Assembly (NCBI GenBank): GCA_003022945.1
Contig: PXRZ01000037.1
Span: forward strand, 1-52,420
Source: Halobacteriales archaeon QS_8_69_73
GTDB taxonomy: Archaea > Halobacteriota > Halobacteria > Halobacteriales > Haloarculaceae
Length of the DNA: 52,420 nucleotides
Reading direction: 5' to 3'
In this document: positions 17,912-28,457 of the stretch, piece by piece
How the letters are laid out: each line of letters starts with the position of its first letter
Numbering within the stretch: the stretch's first letter is position 1
Made by a program: the position numbers and the translations under genes
Notes under the pieces: model-generated
Told to the model about the DNA's origin: nothing
Database searches by the model: none
What the model saw: only the letters and a program-made list of their open reading frames with translations

Positions 17912-17912
17912 A

Positions 17913-17957
17913 CGTGTGACTCACACGCTACCCGGGGCACGGGATATTGAATAAAGC
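17913..17957 (-). promoter_or_regulatory. liv operon promoter with palindrome
   Basis: On the minus strand a TATA-like CTTTATTCAA (17948-17957) lies about 40 bases before the livH ATG. Between it and the start codon is CGTGTGA-C-TCACACG at 17913-17927, a perfect 7-bp inverted repeat around one central base, ending two bases from the ATG. Its place at the transcription/translation start fits an operator for a repressor, but this is inference. Confidence 0.5.
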
Positions 17958-18076
17958 TTCGTTATTTTGGACATCAGCGTATTAAGAAGCACCACTCATG
18001 CCCGGATACGACCGTACAACGCCGCCGTTCCGTCGCAAGGGAAACGACTATCTCCCCGCCGTGGGCACGCCCATGC

Positions 18077-19261
18077 ATGATACGGACCCTCGACGACCTG
18101 GAGGCCGAGGGGGCGGCGCTCGGGGTGCGCGTCGACATCAACAGCCCCCTCGCGGAGGGGACGCTGGCCGACGACGCGCGGCTCCGGGCCCACGTCGACA
18201 CCGTCGACGAGCTGTGCCGACGGGACGGCCGGGTCGTCATCCTCGCCCACCAGGGTCGTCCGGGCGGCGAGGCGTTCGCCGACCTCTCCTCGCACGCCGC
18301 CCGCCTCGACGAGCTGCTGGCGGCGCCGGTGTCGTACTGCGACGCCACGTTCAGTGCGGCCGCCCACGATCGCATCGCCGACCTCGATCCCGGCGAGGCC
18401 GTCCTGCTCGAGAACACCCGCTTTTACTCCGAGGAGTACATGTCCTTCGAGCCCGCGGCGGCCGCCGAGACGCACCTGGTGTCGAAGCTCGCGCCGGCGC
18501 TGGACGCCTACGTCAACGACGCCTTCGCCGCCGCCCACCGGAAGCAGCCGTCGATCGTCGGCTTCCCGACCGCGCTACCGGCCTACGCCGGCCGCGTCAT
18601 GGAGCGGGAGCTGGAGGTGCTCGGTTCCATCGAGGAGAGCCCCGAGCCCCGGGTGTACGTCCTCGGTGGCGCGAAGGTCGACGACGCCATCGGCGTCGCC
18701 CGATCGGTGCTGGAGCGGGGGCTAGCCGACGCCGTCCTGACGGCCGGCGTCGCCGGCAACGCGTTCCTGTTGGCCGACGGCGTCTCCCTGGGGGCGGCCT
18801 CCGCCGGCGTCGTCAACGAGCGGAGCCACGGCGCGGTCAAGGCCGCCGGCGACCTGCTGGACGACTTCAGCCACCGCATCTACGTCCCCCGCGACGTCGC
18901 CGTCGAGCGAAACGACGAGCGCGTCGAACTAGGCCTCGACGACCTCCCCGCGGAGTCGCCCGCCATGGACATCGGCGCCCGGACGCTGGCCGCCTACGCC
19001 GACATCCTCGAGAACGCCGGCACCGCGGTCCTCAACGGCCCGCCCGGCGTCTTCGAGGACGACCGCTTCGCCTTCGGCACCCGGGAGCTGTATCAGGCGG
19101 CGACCCGCGCGGAGACGAGCATCGTCGGCGGCGGCGACACGGCCGCGGCGATGCGCCGGCTCGACGTCGAGGGGTTCGATCACGTCTCCACCGGCGGCGG
19201 CGCCGCCCTCCGGATGCTCTCCGGCGAGACGCTCCCCGGCGTCGAGGCCCTCCGGGGGTGA
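18077..19261 (+). CDS. pgk: Phosphoglycerate kinase
   Basis: 394 aa. Transfers phosphate between 1,3-bisphosphoglycerate and ADP in glycolysis/gluconeogenesis. The N-lobe carries VRVDINSPL, LAHQGRPGG and the LLENTRFYSEE segment; the C-lobe has YVLGGAKVDDAI, AVLNGPPGVFED, GGGDTAAAM and STGGGAALRMLSG, covering substrate and nucleotide sites. Size is normal for archaeal enzymes. The ATG follows the last possible upstream in-frame stop closely. A GNAT gene follows four bases after the stop and is probably co-transcribed. Confidence 0.96.
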   Translation: MIRTLDDLEAEGAALGVRVDINSPLAEGTLADDARLRAHVDTVDELCRRDGRVVILAHQGRPGGEAFADLSSHAARLDELLAAPVSYCDATFSAAAHDRIADLDPGEAVLLENTRFYSEEYMSFEPAAAAETHLVSKLAPALDAYVNDAFAAAHRKQPSIVGFPTALPAYAGRVMERELEVLGSIEESPEPRVYVLGGAKVDDAIGVARSVLERGLADAVLTAGVAGNAFLLADGVSLGAASAGVVNERSHGAVKAAGDLLDDFSHRIYVPRDVAVERNDERVELGLDDLPAESPAMDIGARTLAAYADILENAGTAVLNGPPGVFEDDRFAFGTRELYQAATRAETSIVGGGDTAAAMRRLDVEGFDHVSTGGGAALRMLSGETLPGVEALRG

Positions 19262-19264
19262 GCC

Positions 19265-19801
19265 GTGGGCGCCGACGCCAACGCCGACCCCGACCCCGAT
19301 GTCGAGGCCCCGCCGGGCTACACCGTCGACCGGCTCGACACCGACGACGCCGGGGCCGCGGCGGCGCTGTGGGTCGAACTGGCGGCCGGCCAGCGCGACC
19401 ACGGCTCGCATCTTCTCGCGCCGGCGAACCGCCAGCGGGTCCGCGAGACGATGCTCCGTCACGCCGCCGCCGCCACCGCCTTCGTCGCCCGCGACGGCAC
19501 CGACGTCGTCGGCTTCGTCACCTTCGGCACGGAGTCGGAGGGCTACGCCCAGGACGTCGACCGCGGGGTCGTCCACAACCTCTACGTCCGGCCGGCCGAC
19601 CGCGGCGACGGCGTCGGCAGCGCCCTGCTGGCGGCCGCCGAGGCGGCGCTGGCCGACCGCGGCGTCGGCACCGTCGCGCTGCGGGCGATGGCCGACAACG
19701 AGGCCGCCCGGCGCTTCTACCGCCGGCACGGCTACGAGCCCCACCGCATCGAACTCGAGAAGTCGGTCGAAAGCGATACGCTCACAACGGACGACCGATA
19801 A
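19265..19801 (+). CDS. GNAT-family N-acetyltransferase
   Basis: 178 aa from a GTG start four bases after the pgk stop. The acetyl-CoA-binding core reads VVHNLYVRPADRGDGVGSAL, followed by LRAMADNEAARRFYRRHGYE, the classic GNAT motif A and B region. The acceptor substrate is unknown. An Asp/Pro-rich N-terminus of about 20 residues is not part of the fold. Confidence 0.88.
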   Translation: MGADANADPDPDVEAPPGYTVDRLDTDDAGAAAALWVELAAGQRDHGSHLLAPANRQRVRETMLRHAAAATAFVARDGTDVVGFVTFGTESEGYAQDVDRGVVHNLYVRPADRGDGVGSALLAAAEAALADRGVGTVALRAMADNEAARRFYRRHGYEPHRIELEKSVESDTLTTDDR

Positions 19802-19812
19802 CGGGCGAACGC

Positions 19813-19886
19813 GCCAGGGGAGCTTGGGCGGTACAAGCACCCGACTTGTAATCGGGAGTTCGGGGGTTCAAATCCCTCCCCTGGCT
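19813..19886 (+). tRNA. tRNA-Thr (anticodon TGT)
   Basis: 74-nt cloverleaf. Acceptor GCCAGGG/CCCTGGC, discriminator T, anticodon stem CCCGA/TCGGG with loop CTTGTAA (anticodon TGT, reads ACA), and T-arm GGGGG-TTCAAAT-CCCTC. CCA not encoded. A degenerate copy of its 3' half lies about 100 bases downstream (19967-19985). Confidence 0.96.
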
Positions 19887-19899
19887 CTTCTGTCCGAGC

Positions 19900-19985
19900 G
19901 GCAGCGAGGACGAAGAGCAGCGAGCGGATTTGAACCCTGGGAGGCGAGCGAAGCGAGTCTCCCTCCGGTTCAATATTCCTCCCCT
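19900..19985 (+). repeat. tRNA-tail-like hairpin module downstream of tRNA-Thr
   Basis: An inverted T-arm-like segment GGATTTGAACCCTGGGAGG (19926-19944) and a direct one GGTTCAATATTCCTCCCCT (19967-19985) bracket a short GGGAG...CTCCC stem. The direct copy matches the tRNA-Thr T-arm/acceptor (from 19865) at most positions with one gap. Same architecture as the units next to tRNA-Val at 43198-43545. Confidence 0.6.
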
Positions 19986-20209
19986 TCGTTTCGAGCGACC
20001 GCCGGCTGCGACCGTTACCTCCTCCGTGTCGGCGGCGTCAGTTATCAGAAGCCTGCCGACCGGAATAGTGTCGGCCCGCTGGTCATCACCGGGTCCATCC
20101 GGGTACCAGCCGAATCCGACCCGGTCGGCTACCGCCACCTGCGGTGACGACGCGGCGGACCGCTGCGGCCGTCCCGGGGCTTATCCGGACGTGGCCGGAC
20201 GGAGATGAC

Positions 20210-20662
20210 ATGCGACGTCGGGAGGTCCTGGCGACGATCGGCGCGGCCTCGGCGGCCGTCGTGGCGGGGTGTTCGGACGACTCCTCGAGTGCCGACGACG
20301 GAACGGCGGAGCGGCGGTCGGCCACGGCGGTCGAGGTGACGACGGCGACGTCGGCACCGCGGCCGTCTCCCGCGAACATCGACGGCTGGCTGAGCGAGCT
20401 ACGGTACCTCGAGTCGGTCTCCGTCGGCGCCTACGTCGACGACCGCGCCGCGGGCGTCCGGGGGACCGTCGAGAACACCGCCGACCGGCGACTGCGGGAC
20501 GTCCGGGTCGAGGTGTCGTTCTACCACGGTCAGACCCGGGTCGGGGACGGCCTCGACGGCCCCGTCGATCTCGACCCAGGCGACGGGTGGCGGTTCGACG
20601 TGCCGTACCCCGGCGACCGGCGGTGGGACACTTACGTCGGCATCACGGACCACGGGGGATGA
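20210..20662 (+). CDS. Haloarchaeal lipoprotein with FxLYD-like domain
   Basis: 150 aa from the ATG at 20210. Starts MRRREVLATIGAASAAVVAGC, a twin-arginine-type signal with lipobox Cys21, then a Ser/Asp/Thr-rich linker and a small beta-domain with GVRGTVENTADRRLRDVRVE and VDLDPGDGWRFDVPY, as in FxLYD/DUF3426-like immunoglobulin-type domains. Exported and lipid-anchored; role unknown. Confidence 0.75.
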   Translation: MRRREVLATIGAASAAVVAGCSDDSSSADDGTAERRSATAVEVTTATSAPRPSPANIDGWLSELRYLESVSVGAYVDDRAAGVRGTVENTADRRLRDVRVEVSFYHGQTRVGDGLDGPVDLDPGDGWRFDVPYPGDRRWDTYVGITDHGG

Positions 20663-20886
20663 GATCACTCGGCGGGACTACACCTCGGCTCCTATCCGGT
20701 CGCCGCCGCGGGCCTGGAAGCTGCTCGTCGCCCCCGTAACCCCGGGCAACGTCTCTCTCCGGCGAGCTCCGCACCGAACTCCCCAGTACCTATAACGGAG
20801 CAGGGGGGTCGGCCGGGCCGAAATTGGGTGAGAGTTTAGACCGAATTCGGCGAACGGTCAAGTGCGGCCACGGGGTACCGACGGGT
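20663..20886. other. Intergenic region
   Basis: About 220 bases with no gene. AGTACCTATAACGG at about 20784-20797 is a possible plus-strand TATA element, but it lies about 90 bases before the next start. Confidence 0.4.
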
Positions 20887-21006
20887 ATGACCGCCGAACA
20901 GCACCGACGGGACGCGGAATCGGTCGTCAGGGAGATCCAGCTCGAAGGCGGCGGCCTCATCGTCTACGACACGGACGAGGAGGGAGCCTGGATTCAGGCC
21001 GAGTAG
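20887..21006 (+). CDS. Small DUF7331-like haloarchaeal protein
   Basis: 39 aa: an acidic, His/Arg N-terminus followed by QLEGGGLIVYDTDEEGAWIQ, which I recall from the small haloarchaeal DUF7331 family. The ATG at 20887 gives the family-like start; an upstream start at 20824 would add 21 unrelated residues. Function unknown. Confidence 0.65.
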   Translation: MTAEQHRRDAESVVREIQLEGGGLIVYDTDEEGAWIQAE

Positions 21007-21031
21007 CACGTAGCATGGGTTCCCGCGGGCG

Positions 21032-22477
21032 TCAGGCCTCGATGTCGGCGAGCGTCTGAACGCCGCGGACCTCGAAGCGGGCGCCGCCGGAGCGGCTCTT
21101 GGCGGCGGAAATGTCCCAGCCGTGAGCCTCGGCGATGCTGCGGACGATGGCCAGCCCCAGTCCGGTGCCGTCGTCGCCGGTGGTGTAGCCGGCCTCGAAG
21201 ATCTCGTCCCGCTTGTGCTCGGGGATACCGGGACCGTCGTCGGCGACGTAGAACCCCTCGTCATCGATCATCCCGACGTCGATTTCGACCTCTTCGCCGC
21301 CGTGTTCGATGGCGTTCCGGAAGAGGTTCTCGAGAAGCTGTCGGATCCGATTGCCGTCGGCGGTGATCGTCGACAGCGTCTCGTATTCCATGGAAGCCTG
21401 CTTCTGGTCGATGGTCCCCCAGGCGAGCTGGACGGTCTCCTCGAGATCGACCTGCTCGAACTCGTCGACGTCCTTCCCCTGGCGGGCCAGCGCGAGGACG
21501 TCCTCGATGAGCTGTTCCATCCGCTCCAGGGCCTTTTCGGCGGAGTCGAGCTGCGACTGGTTGTCCTCCCGCTTCTGTGCCACGCCGATGCTGCCGATGG
21601 CGACGTTGAGCGGGTTCCGGAGGTCGTGGCTGACGACCGACGCGAAGGCCTCGAGCTGGTCGTTGCGACGCTCGAGCTGTTCGCGGCGCTCCCGCTCGTC
21701 GGTGCGGTCGGCCAACAGGAGCAGATAGCCGAGCAGCTCGCCGTCCTCGCCGTCGGTTTCGTTCCCGTCCTCGCTCTCGACGGCCGTCAGCACGCCGGAG
21801 CCGTGGAACGTCGACCCGTCGCTGCGGCGGAACTGCCGTTCGAGCTCGACGGCGTCGGTCCGGAGCGCGCGCTGGAGGTGCGTCCGGACCTCCTCGGCGG
21901 CGTCGTCGTCGGCGTACAGCTCGTCGATGCGCGAGCCGACGACCGCCTCGGCCCGGTAGCCAGTCAGCTCCCTGGCGCCGGTGCCCCAGGTCCGGACGAA
22001 CCCCTCGGGGTCGAGCCGGACGACGACCATCCCGCCGGCGTCCTCGATGACCTGCCTGGCGCGGTCGGCCCGCCGCCGGGCCATTTCGGCCGTCTCGTCC
22101 CGGCGGGCGGCGACGAACCCGCCGACGGCGCCGGCCGCCGCCGCTGCCGACGCGATGGTCGCGATCGGCAGCGTCGACTCCGGCAGCGTGACGCCGAGGG
22201 ACTGCGCCAGCACGAAGTCGCCGACGCCGCCGACGGCGACGGCCGCGACGACGGTCCAGGCCGCCACCCTGGCGTTGCCGGTCGACAGCGACCGGACTCG
22301 ATAGCTCAGCGTCACCAGGAGCCCGCCCGCCACGAACAGCGGCGCGATGGCCAACAGCAGCAACTCGTCGACCGTCTCGACGACCGTGGCGTGCCGCGCC
22401 GCGACGCCGATGGCGCCGAGGCCGCAGGCCGCGAGCACCAGCCACGCGGGCACGAACTCGTCGAAGCGTCCCATCAC
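21032..22477 (-). CDS. PAS-domain membrane sensor histidine kinase
   Basis: 481 aa. Four N-terminal membrane spans (about 9-26, 38-56, 70-90, 100-122), a PAS domain about 140-260 (WGTGARELTGY, then DGSTFHGSGVL), a short coiled coil, HisKA with SVVSHDLRNPLNVA (phospho-acceptor His) and HATPase with LFRNAIEHG, VADDGPGIP and GTGLGLAIVRSIAEAHG. A complete kinase; no response regulator lies next to it, which is common in haloarchaea. MM start; the second Met is also possible. Confidence 0.93.
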   Translation of the reverse strand: MMGRFDEFVPAWLVLAACGLGAIGVAARHATVVETVDELLLLAIAPLFVAGGLLVTLSYRVRSLSTGNARVAAWTVVAAVAVGGVGDFVLAQSLGVTLPESTLPIATIASAAAAAGAVGGFVAARRDETAEMARRRADRARQVIEDAGGMVVVRLDPEGFVRTWGTGARELTGYRAEAVVGSRIDELYADDDAAEEVRTHLQRALRTDAVELERQFRRSDGSTFHGSGVLTAVESEDGNETDGEDGELLGYLLLLADRTDERERREQLERRNDQLEAFASVVSHDLRNPLNVAIGSIGVAQKREDNQSQLDSAEKALERMEQLIEDVLALARQGKDVDEFEQVDLEETVQLAWGTIDQKQASMEYETLSTITADGNRIRQLLENLFRNAIEHGGEEVEIDVGMIDDEGFYVADDGPGIPEHKRDEIFEAGYTTGDDGTGLGLAIVRSIAEAHGWDISAAKSRSGGARFEVRGVQTLADIEA

Positions 22478-22627
22478 CCCCCTTTCCTCTCGCCTTCGAC
22501 ATAACGTCTCGCATCGGTCGACTCCACCGATATCGGCGCCGGCGCCGGTGCGACCGTAACTGCGAGTGCGGCCCCGAGGGCCTCGCCCGGTATTTCACCG
22601 CCCGTGCTCTCGTGGAAGTACGCCCAA

Positions 22628-23377
22628 ATGGTACCGGCGGCGTCGGTCGCTTCCGTCGCGACGCTGGCGGCTCTCCTGTGGCTGTCGGCGGCAACGCCAC
22701 CCTGAACGGTGCCGGCGACGGGATCGTGGGTGGTCGCCGCCGTCATCGCGGCCCGGACCGGCGCCCAATTCCCGTCCGCGTGCTCGCTCCCTCCCGACCG
22801 TCAGTTGGCGGTCGTCACCGGCCTCGCGGCCGTCTCGTGGGTCGTCGCCCGCCTCGCCGCTGCCTGCGGGCTCCCGTACCGCGAGCGCTACCTCGCGGCC
22901 GCCGAGTCGGGCGCGGCGGTCGTACTCCTGTCTGCGCCGACCGACCACCTCGGCGTCCCGGTCGGTCACCTCCTACTGGCCGCCGGAGCGCCGCTCGCCG
23001 GCGCCGTCGCGTGGCTCGTCCTCGTCGGTCCGATGCTTTCCGACCGGGTCGTCGTCCCGCGCCCGACGGTTACGGTCGAACCCGTCGGCGGCTACCTGCT
23101 CGTGGGGGTGCTGGCGGTGACGGCGGTGCCGCCGTGTGTGGCGCTGCTGTACGTCGTGGCCGCGAGCGCGGAGCGGCGAGCGGTGAGCGATGCCGTCAGT
23201 CGATCAGCCGGAAGCGGTTGTTCCCGCACCGGCAGTTGGGGTCGCCCTTGGTCCGGATGCCGTGCTCGGGACTCACCGTCACCGGCCGGATGGCACCGCA
23301 GTCCTCGCACACACCGACGCCGTGCCGTAGCTCTTTGCCGCTCGACATGCCCTTCCATGTGGGTCCCTCACACGTAG
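22628..23377 (+). pseudogene. Possible membrane protein, interrupted by TGA
   Basis: The ATG at 22628 reads a hydrophobic MVPAASVASVATLAALLWLS stretch, then a TGA at 22703. Reading resumes at a GTG (22709) with more hydrophobic segments: VVAAVIAA, QLAVVTGLAAVSWVVARLAA, GHLLLAAGAPLAGAVAWLVL and GGYLLVGVLAVTAVPPCVAL. These suggest a 4-5 span membrane protein. The 3' end runs antisense through the zinc-ribbon gene, so the original stop may be lost. No family recognised; it could also start intact at 22709. Confidence 0.35.
23196..23348 (-). CDS. Small zinc-ribbon protein
   Basis: 50 aa from the ATG at 23348. Two Cys pairs, CEDCG and CRCG, separated by about 20 residues, and ending NNRFRLID. Such stand-alone zinc ribbons are common in haloarchaea, with unknown roles. 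The frame is open to 23393, but the longer form adds residues without family character. Confidence 0.7.
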   Translation of the reverse strand: MSSGKELRHGVGVCEDCGAIRPVTVSPEHGIRTKGDPNCRCGNNRFRLID

Positions 23378-23430
23378 TCGCCCGCACCGACACGGCGCTC
23401 GATGTGAGCCAGAAGTATATTTCACCGTGT

Positions 23431-25146
<1,716 letters not shown>

Positions 25147-25322
25147 GTTGTGCGGAGCCTATCGCGGGGCGTACGTTACTCTATCGATTCGGACAACTGC
25201 CGACACCGGGGGAATTTACAGGCTGTCGAGGCGAATGCCACGGGGCTTGACCCCGTGAATGAAGCCGACACTCCGTGACACAAGCCATTAAGTAGCAACA
25301 CAACGATAATCAAGGTACAGCG

Positions 25323-26562
25323 ATGTGGTACGACTACCGCTTCCGCGCCTACCCTAACCGAACAGGTGTGACTGCGGAGGCGGAACGCCACATCGACATC
25401 CACCGCCAAGCCTACAACCACACCCGCTACGAATACAACGTCCTCGACACAGACAAGGACAATATCGGTTCGGCGTATCAACACCAGAAACGCCTCACCG
25501 AATGGAAGGACGAGTGGCCTGTATTCTCCGAAGTCCACTCGAAGGCGTTACAGAAGACTGTCGGACGCTTCTACGACAACCTCTCGAACCTCTCCGAGAA
25601 GAAGCAGAACGGTCACAAGGTCGGGTGGCTCAAGTGGAAGTCACCGCGAGAGTATCAGAGCGTGACGTACTCGCAGTCTGGCTTCGAACTCAAAAACACG
25701 AGTGGTCGGACTCGCCATCATCAAAGAAGTCACTCTGAAAAAGGAGACGACGGGTGAGTGGTGCGTCACGTTCGGCCTCAAAGTCGAGGATACCGCGCTC
25801 CCCGAGAAACCCGACGTGGATGACTTGAATGCTGAGGATTGCGTCGGCATCGACCTCGGTATCCAGAACTACATTTACACGTCAGACGGCGATAGCGTGG
25901 ACTGGCTCAACCTCACCGACGAATACGAACGACTGCGCCGTGAGCAATGCAGTCTCTCCCGCAAGGAACACGGGAGCAACAACTGGGAGAAACAACGTCA
26001 AGAGGTCGCCAAGATCAAGCGGCGAATCAAGCGGAAGGTCGAAAATTTCCAGCACAAGCTCACGACGTGGCTCGTCACGACGTATGACGCCGTGTTCGTG
26101 GAAGACTTGAACGTCTCGGGAATGCTTCAACAGCGTGGGAACGCTCGGAATAAGCAGGATGCCGCTTGGCGCGGGTTTATCGAGATGCTGGAGTACAAGG
26201 GCGACCTGTACGGGACATACGTCGTGCAAGTGAACCCTGCGGGGACGACCAAGGAGTGCGCCGAGTGTGGTGTCGAGACGGACAAACCATTGTGGGTGCG
26301 GGAGCACAGTTGTCCGAGTTGCGGGTTCGAGGCGGATAGGGACGCGAATGCGTCGTACAACGTTCTTTCTCGCGGTCTTCAGGAGTTAGGTCTGGGACAG
26401 GCCGAATCAACGCCCGTGGAGACTGCGGCCGCTGTGGAAACCGATGGAGGGCGGCCTTCGTCGGTTCCTGCAAGTCGCGTCGTTGAAATGGGAAGCCTCG
26501 GGGTCGTACGGAAGACGCAGTCTTCTGTGATGACGAGAGACGAAGTCTCTCGAACCACTTGA
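25323..26562 (+). pseudogene. tnpB: TnpB RNA-guided nuclease, frameshifted with internal loss
   Basis: The first frame (25323-~25700) reads the TnpB N-terminus MWYDYRFRAYPNRTG through SPREYQSVTYSQSGFELKN. The second frame (from ~25715) continues IKEVTLKKETTGEW to the end. About 20 residues usually lying between these are missing and the frame shifts. The RuvC residues are visible in GIDLGIQNY, VFVEDLNVSGM and DRDANASYN, and the zinc ribbon is CAECG...CPSCG. As read it cannot make an intact nuclease. The last codons overlap the structured right end, where TnpB guide RNAs normally originate. Confidence 0.88.
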
Positions 26563-26570
26563 CCCCGAGG
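26496..26570 (+). ncRNA. Structured right end of the TnpB element (candidate guide-RNA scaffold)
   Basis: 10-bp closing stem with two internal hairpins, GAAGAC-GCA-GTCTTC and CGAGAGAC-GAA-GTCTCTCG, joined by TGTGATGA and followed by AACCAC. TnpB guide (omega) RNAs cover this region and end in a guide taken from the flank. A second copy with different stem sequences but the same pairing is at 35966-36047. Confidence 0.5.
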
Positions 26571-26643
26571 CGGTTCACGCCGGCAACCGCCGCCACGCAG
26601 ACGGTCGACGGCCGACTCCCGTGACGTCTTTTGAGCCGTAACA

Positions 26644-26660
26644 CGGGATATATTGAAGTA
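26644..26660 (+). promoter_or_regulatory. TATA-like element before the kinase gene
   Basis: CGGGATATATTGAAG, about 35 bases before the GTG at 26686. Confidence 0.5.
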
Positions 26661-26685
26661 CCGAGGGTTGCCATGGTCGGTATCC

Positions 26686-28429
26686 GTGGGAGACTCGACG
26701 GCGACGGACGCCGACGGCTCGGACGCGGAGACGGGCGGTAAGGCGGAGCCGACGGTCTGTCTCCTCGAGGACCCGACCGCCGCCAAGGCGATCGCCGCCG
26801 CCCGGCCGTCGACGGAGTCGATCGACGACGAGACCGCGGCGGTCGAGCGGCTCTCCGAGGAGGCGGCCTGTCTCGTCGTGAACCCGACGCGGCTGGCCGC
26901 CTCGCCCGGGAGCTTCCTCGAGGAGGTCCGACGCGTCGCCCCTGACCGTCCGGTCGTCTGGGTGACCACCGACATGAGCCGTCTCGGCGACGGCGCCTTC
27001 GGCCCGGCGACGACGGTCGTCGAGCGGCCCGAGAACCCCGACGACTGGTCGTTTCTCGTCCAGAAGGTCCGGGCGGCGCTCGAGGACTCCGGCGGGACCG
27101 CCCGCGGCCCGGAGACCTACCGGATGCTCGTCGAGTCGGCCCGGGATGCTCGGCTACGACCGCGAGGAGCTGCTCGGTAGCCACGCCTCCCAAACGATGG
27201 CCGAGGGCGAACTCGAGCGGGGCCAGCAGCTGGTCGGCGAGCTCGTCGAGTCCGACAGCCGCGAGAGCGAGGTCATCGACATGGAGATGGAGACGAAGTC
27301 CGGCGACCGGGTGACGGCGTCGGTGAACTTCGTGGTCCTCACCGACGATGACGGCACCTACGACGGGCTGATGGGCGTCGTCCGGGACATCACCGAGCGA
27401 AAACAGCGGGAGCGGGAGCTGGAGCGCTACGAGACGATCGTCGAGACGACGACCGAACCGATCTACCTGCTGGACGCCGACGAGCGGTTCGTCCGGGTCA
27501 ACGACGCGATGGTCGACGAACTGGGGTACGACCGCGAGACGCTGCTCGGCAGCCACGTCTCGACGGTGACGACCGAGGCCGGCGTCCGGCGACAGGAGAC
27601 GCTGGTCGCCGAACTCGCCGCCGGCGACCGCGAGCAGGCCAGCACCGAAATCGAGATGACGACCGCCGACGGCACCCGCCGGCGGTACGACATCAGCCTC
27701 GGCGCCATCCACGAAAACGGCCGCTTCGAGGGGACCGTCGTCACCGCCCACGACGTCACCGACCTCCGGGAGCACCAGCGCCAGCTGTCGGTGCTGGACC
27801 GGGTGCTCCGGCACAACGTCCGCAACAAGATGTCGGTCGTCCTCGGCCACGCGAGCGACGTCGTCACGAGGGCGAGCCCGGAGGTGGCCCGGCGGGCGGA
27901 GGCCATCGAGAAGTCGGCGACGGAGCTGCTGGAGCTGAGCGACAGCGCCCGCGCCTTCGAGAGCGTCTTCGCCGACGACGCCCGCCGGACGACGACCGTC
28001 GACGCCGCCGAGACCGCCCGGGATGTCGTCCGGGAACTCCGGCTCGAACACCCGGCGGCGGAGATACGAACCACGCTGCCGGCATCGGCGCCGGTCTGCG
28101 CCCACGAGACGTTCGAGCTCGCGCTGAACGAGCTCGTCGAGAACGCCGTCGTCCACAGCGACCGACCGGCCCCGACGGTCGAGGTGTCGGTGACCGAACG
28201 CTCCGACGTCGTCGAGATACGCGTCGCCGACGACGGCCCGGGACTCGACGAGACCGACCGGCAGGCGCTGCTCCGGGGCGCCGAGTCGCCGCTGGAGCAC
28301 ACCCAGGGACTCGGCCTTTGGCTGGTGCGGTGGTCCGTCGAAACCGCCGACGGCAGCATCGGCATCGACGACAACGACCCCTGCGGGACCGTCGTCACCG
28401 TCCGGCTCCCGACGGCCGACGACGGGTGA
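26686..28429 (+). pseudogene. PAS-domain histidine kinase (HalX/Bat-like architecture), split by internal loss in the first PAS domain
   Basis: The GTG at 26686 opens an acidic tail and a receiver-like domain (PTVCLLEDPTAAKAIA to FLVQKVRAALED), then the first PAS domain begins ETYRMLVESARD. About 30 residues of that PAS are missing and the frame changes at ~27146. The second frame continues MLGYDREELLGSH, a full second PAS (YETIVETTTEPIYLLD), the phospho-acceptor motif LRHNVRNKMSVVLGH and HATPase with LNELVENAVVHS and VADDGPGL, to 28429. As read, two polypeptides result; the second still has the complete kinase core. Confidence 0.8.
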
Positions 28430-28457
28430 TCGCCCCGGCGTCCGATACTCCCCGGGA

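Larger units (their letters stand above)
25239..26570 (+). mobile_element. IS200/IS605-family (IS1341-type) element carrying only tnpB
   Basis: The left end has hairpin CACGGGG-CTTGA-CCCCGTG (25239-25257). At the right, a 10-bp stem (CCTCGGGGTC 26496-26505 with GACCCCGAGG 26561-26570) encloses two hairpins (26511-26525 and 26534-26552). CTTGACCCCG occurs at both ends (25246-25255 and 26559-26568). No tnpA is present. GC is lower than the flanks. Exact borders cannot be fixed without an empty site. Confidence 0.7.

Noticed and set aside
17998-19851. 617-aa open frame on the same strand as pgk in another frame
   Set aside because: Arg/Pro/Gly-rich without motifs and overlapping the well-supported pgk and GNAT genes.
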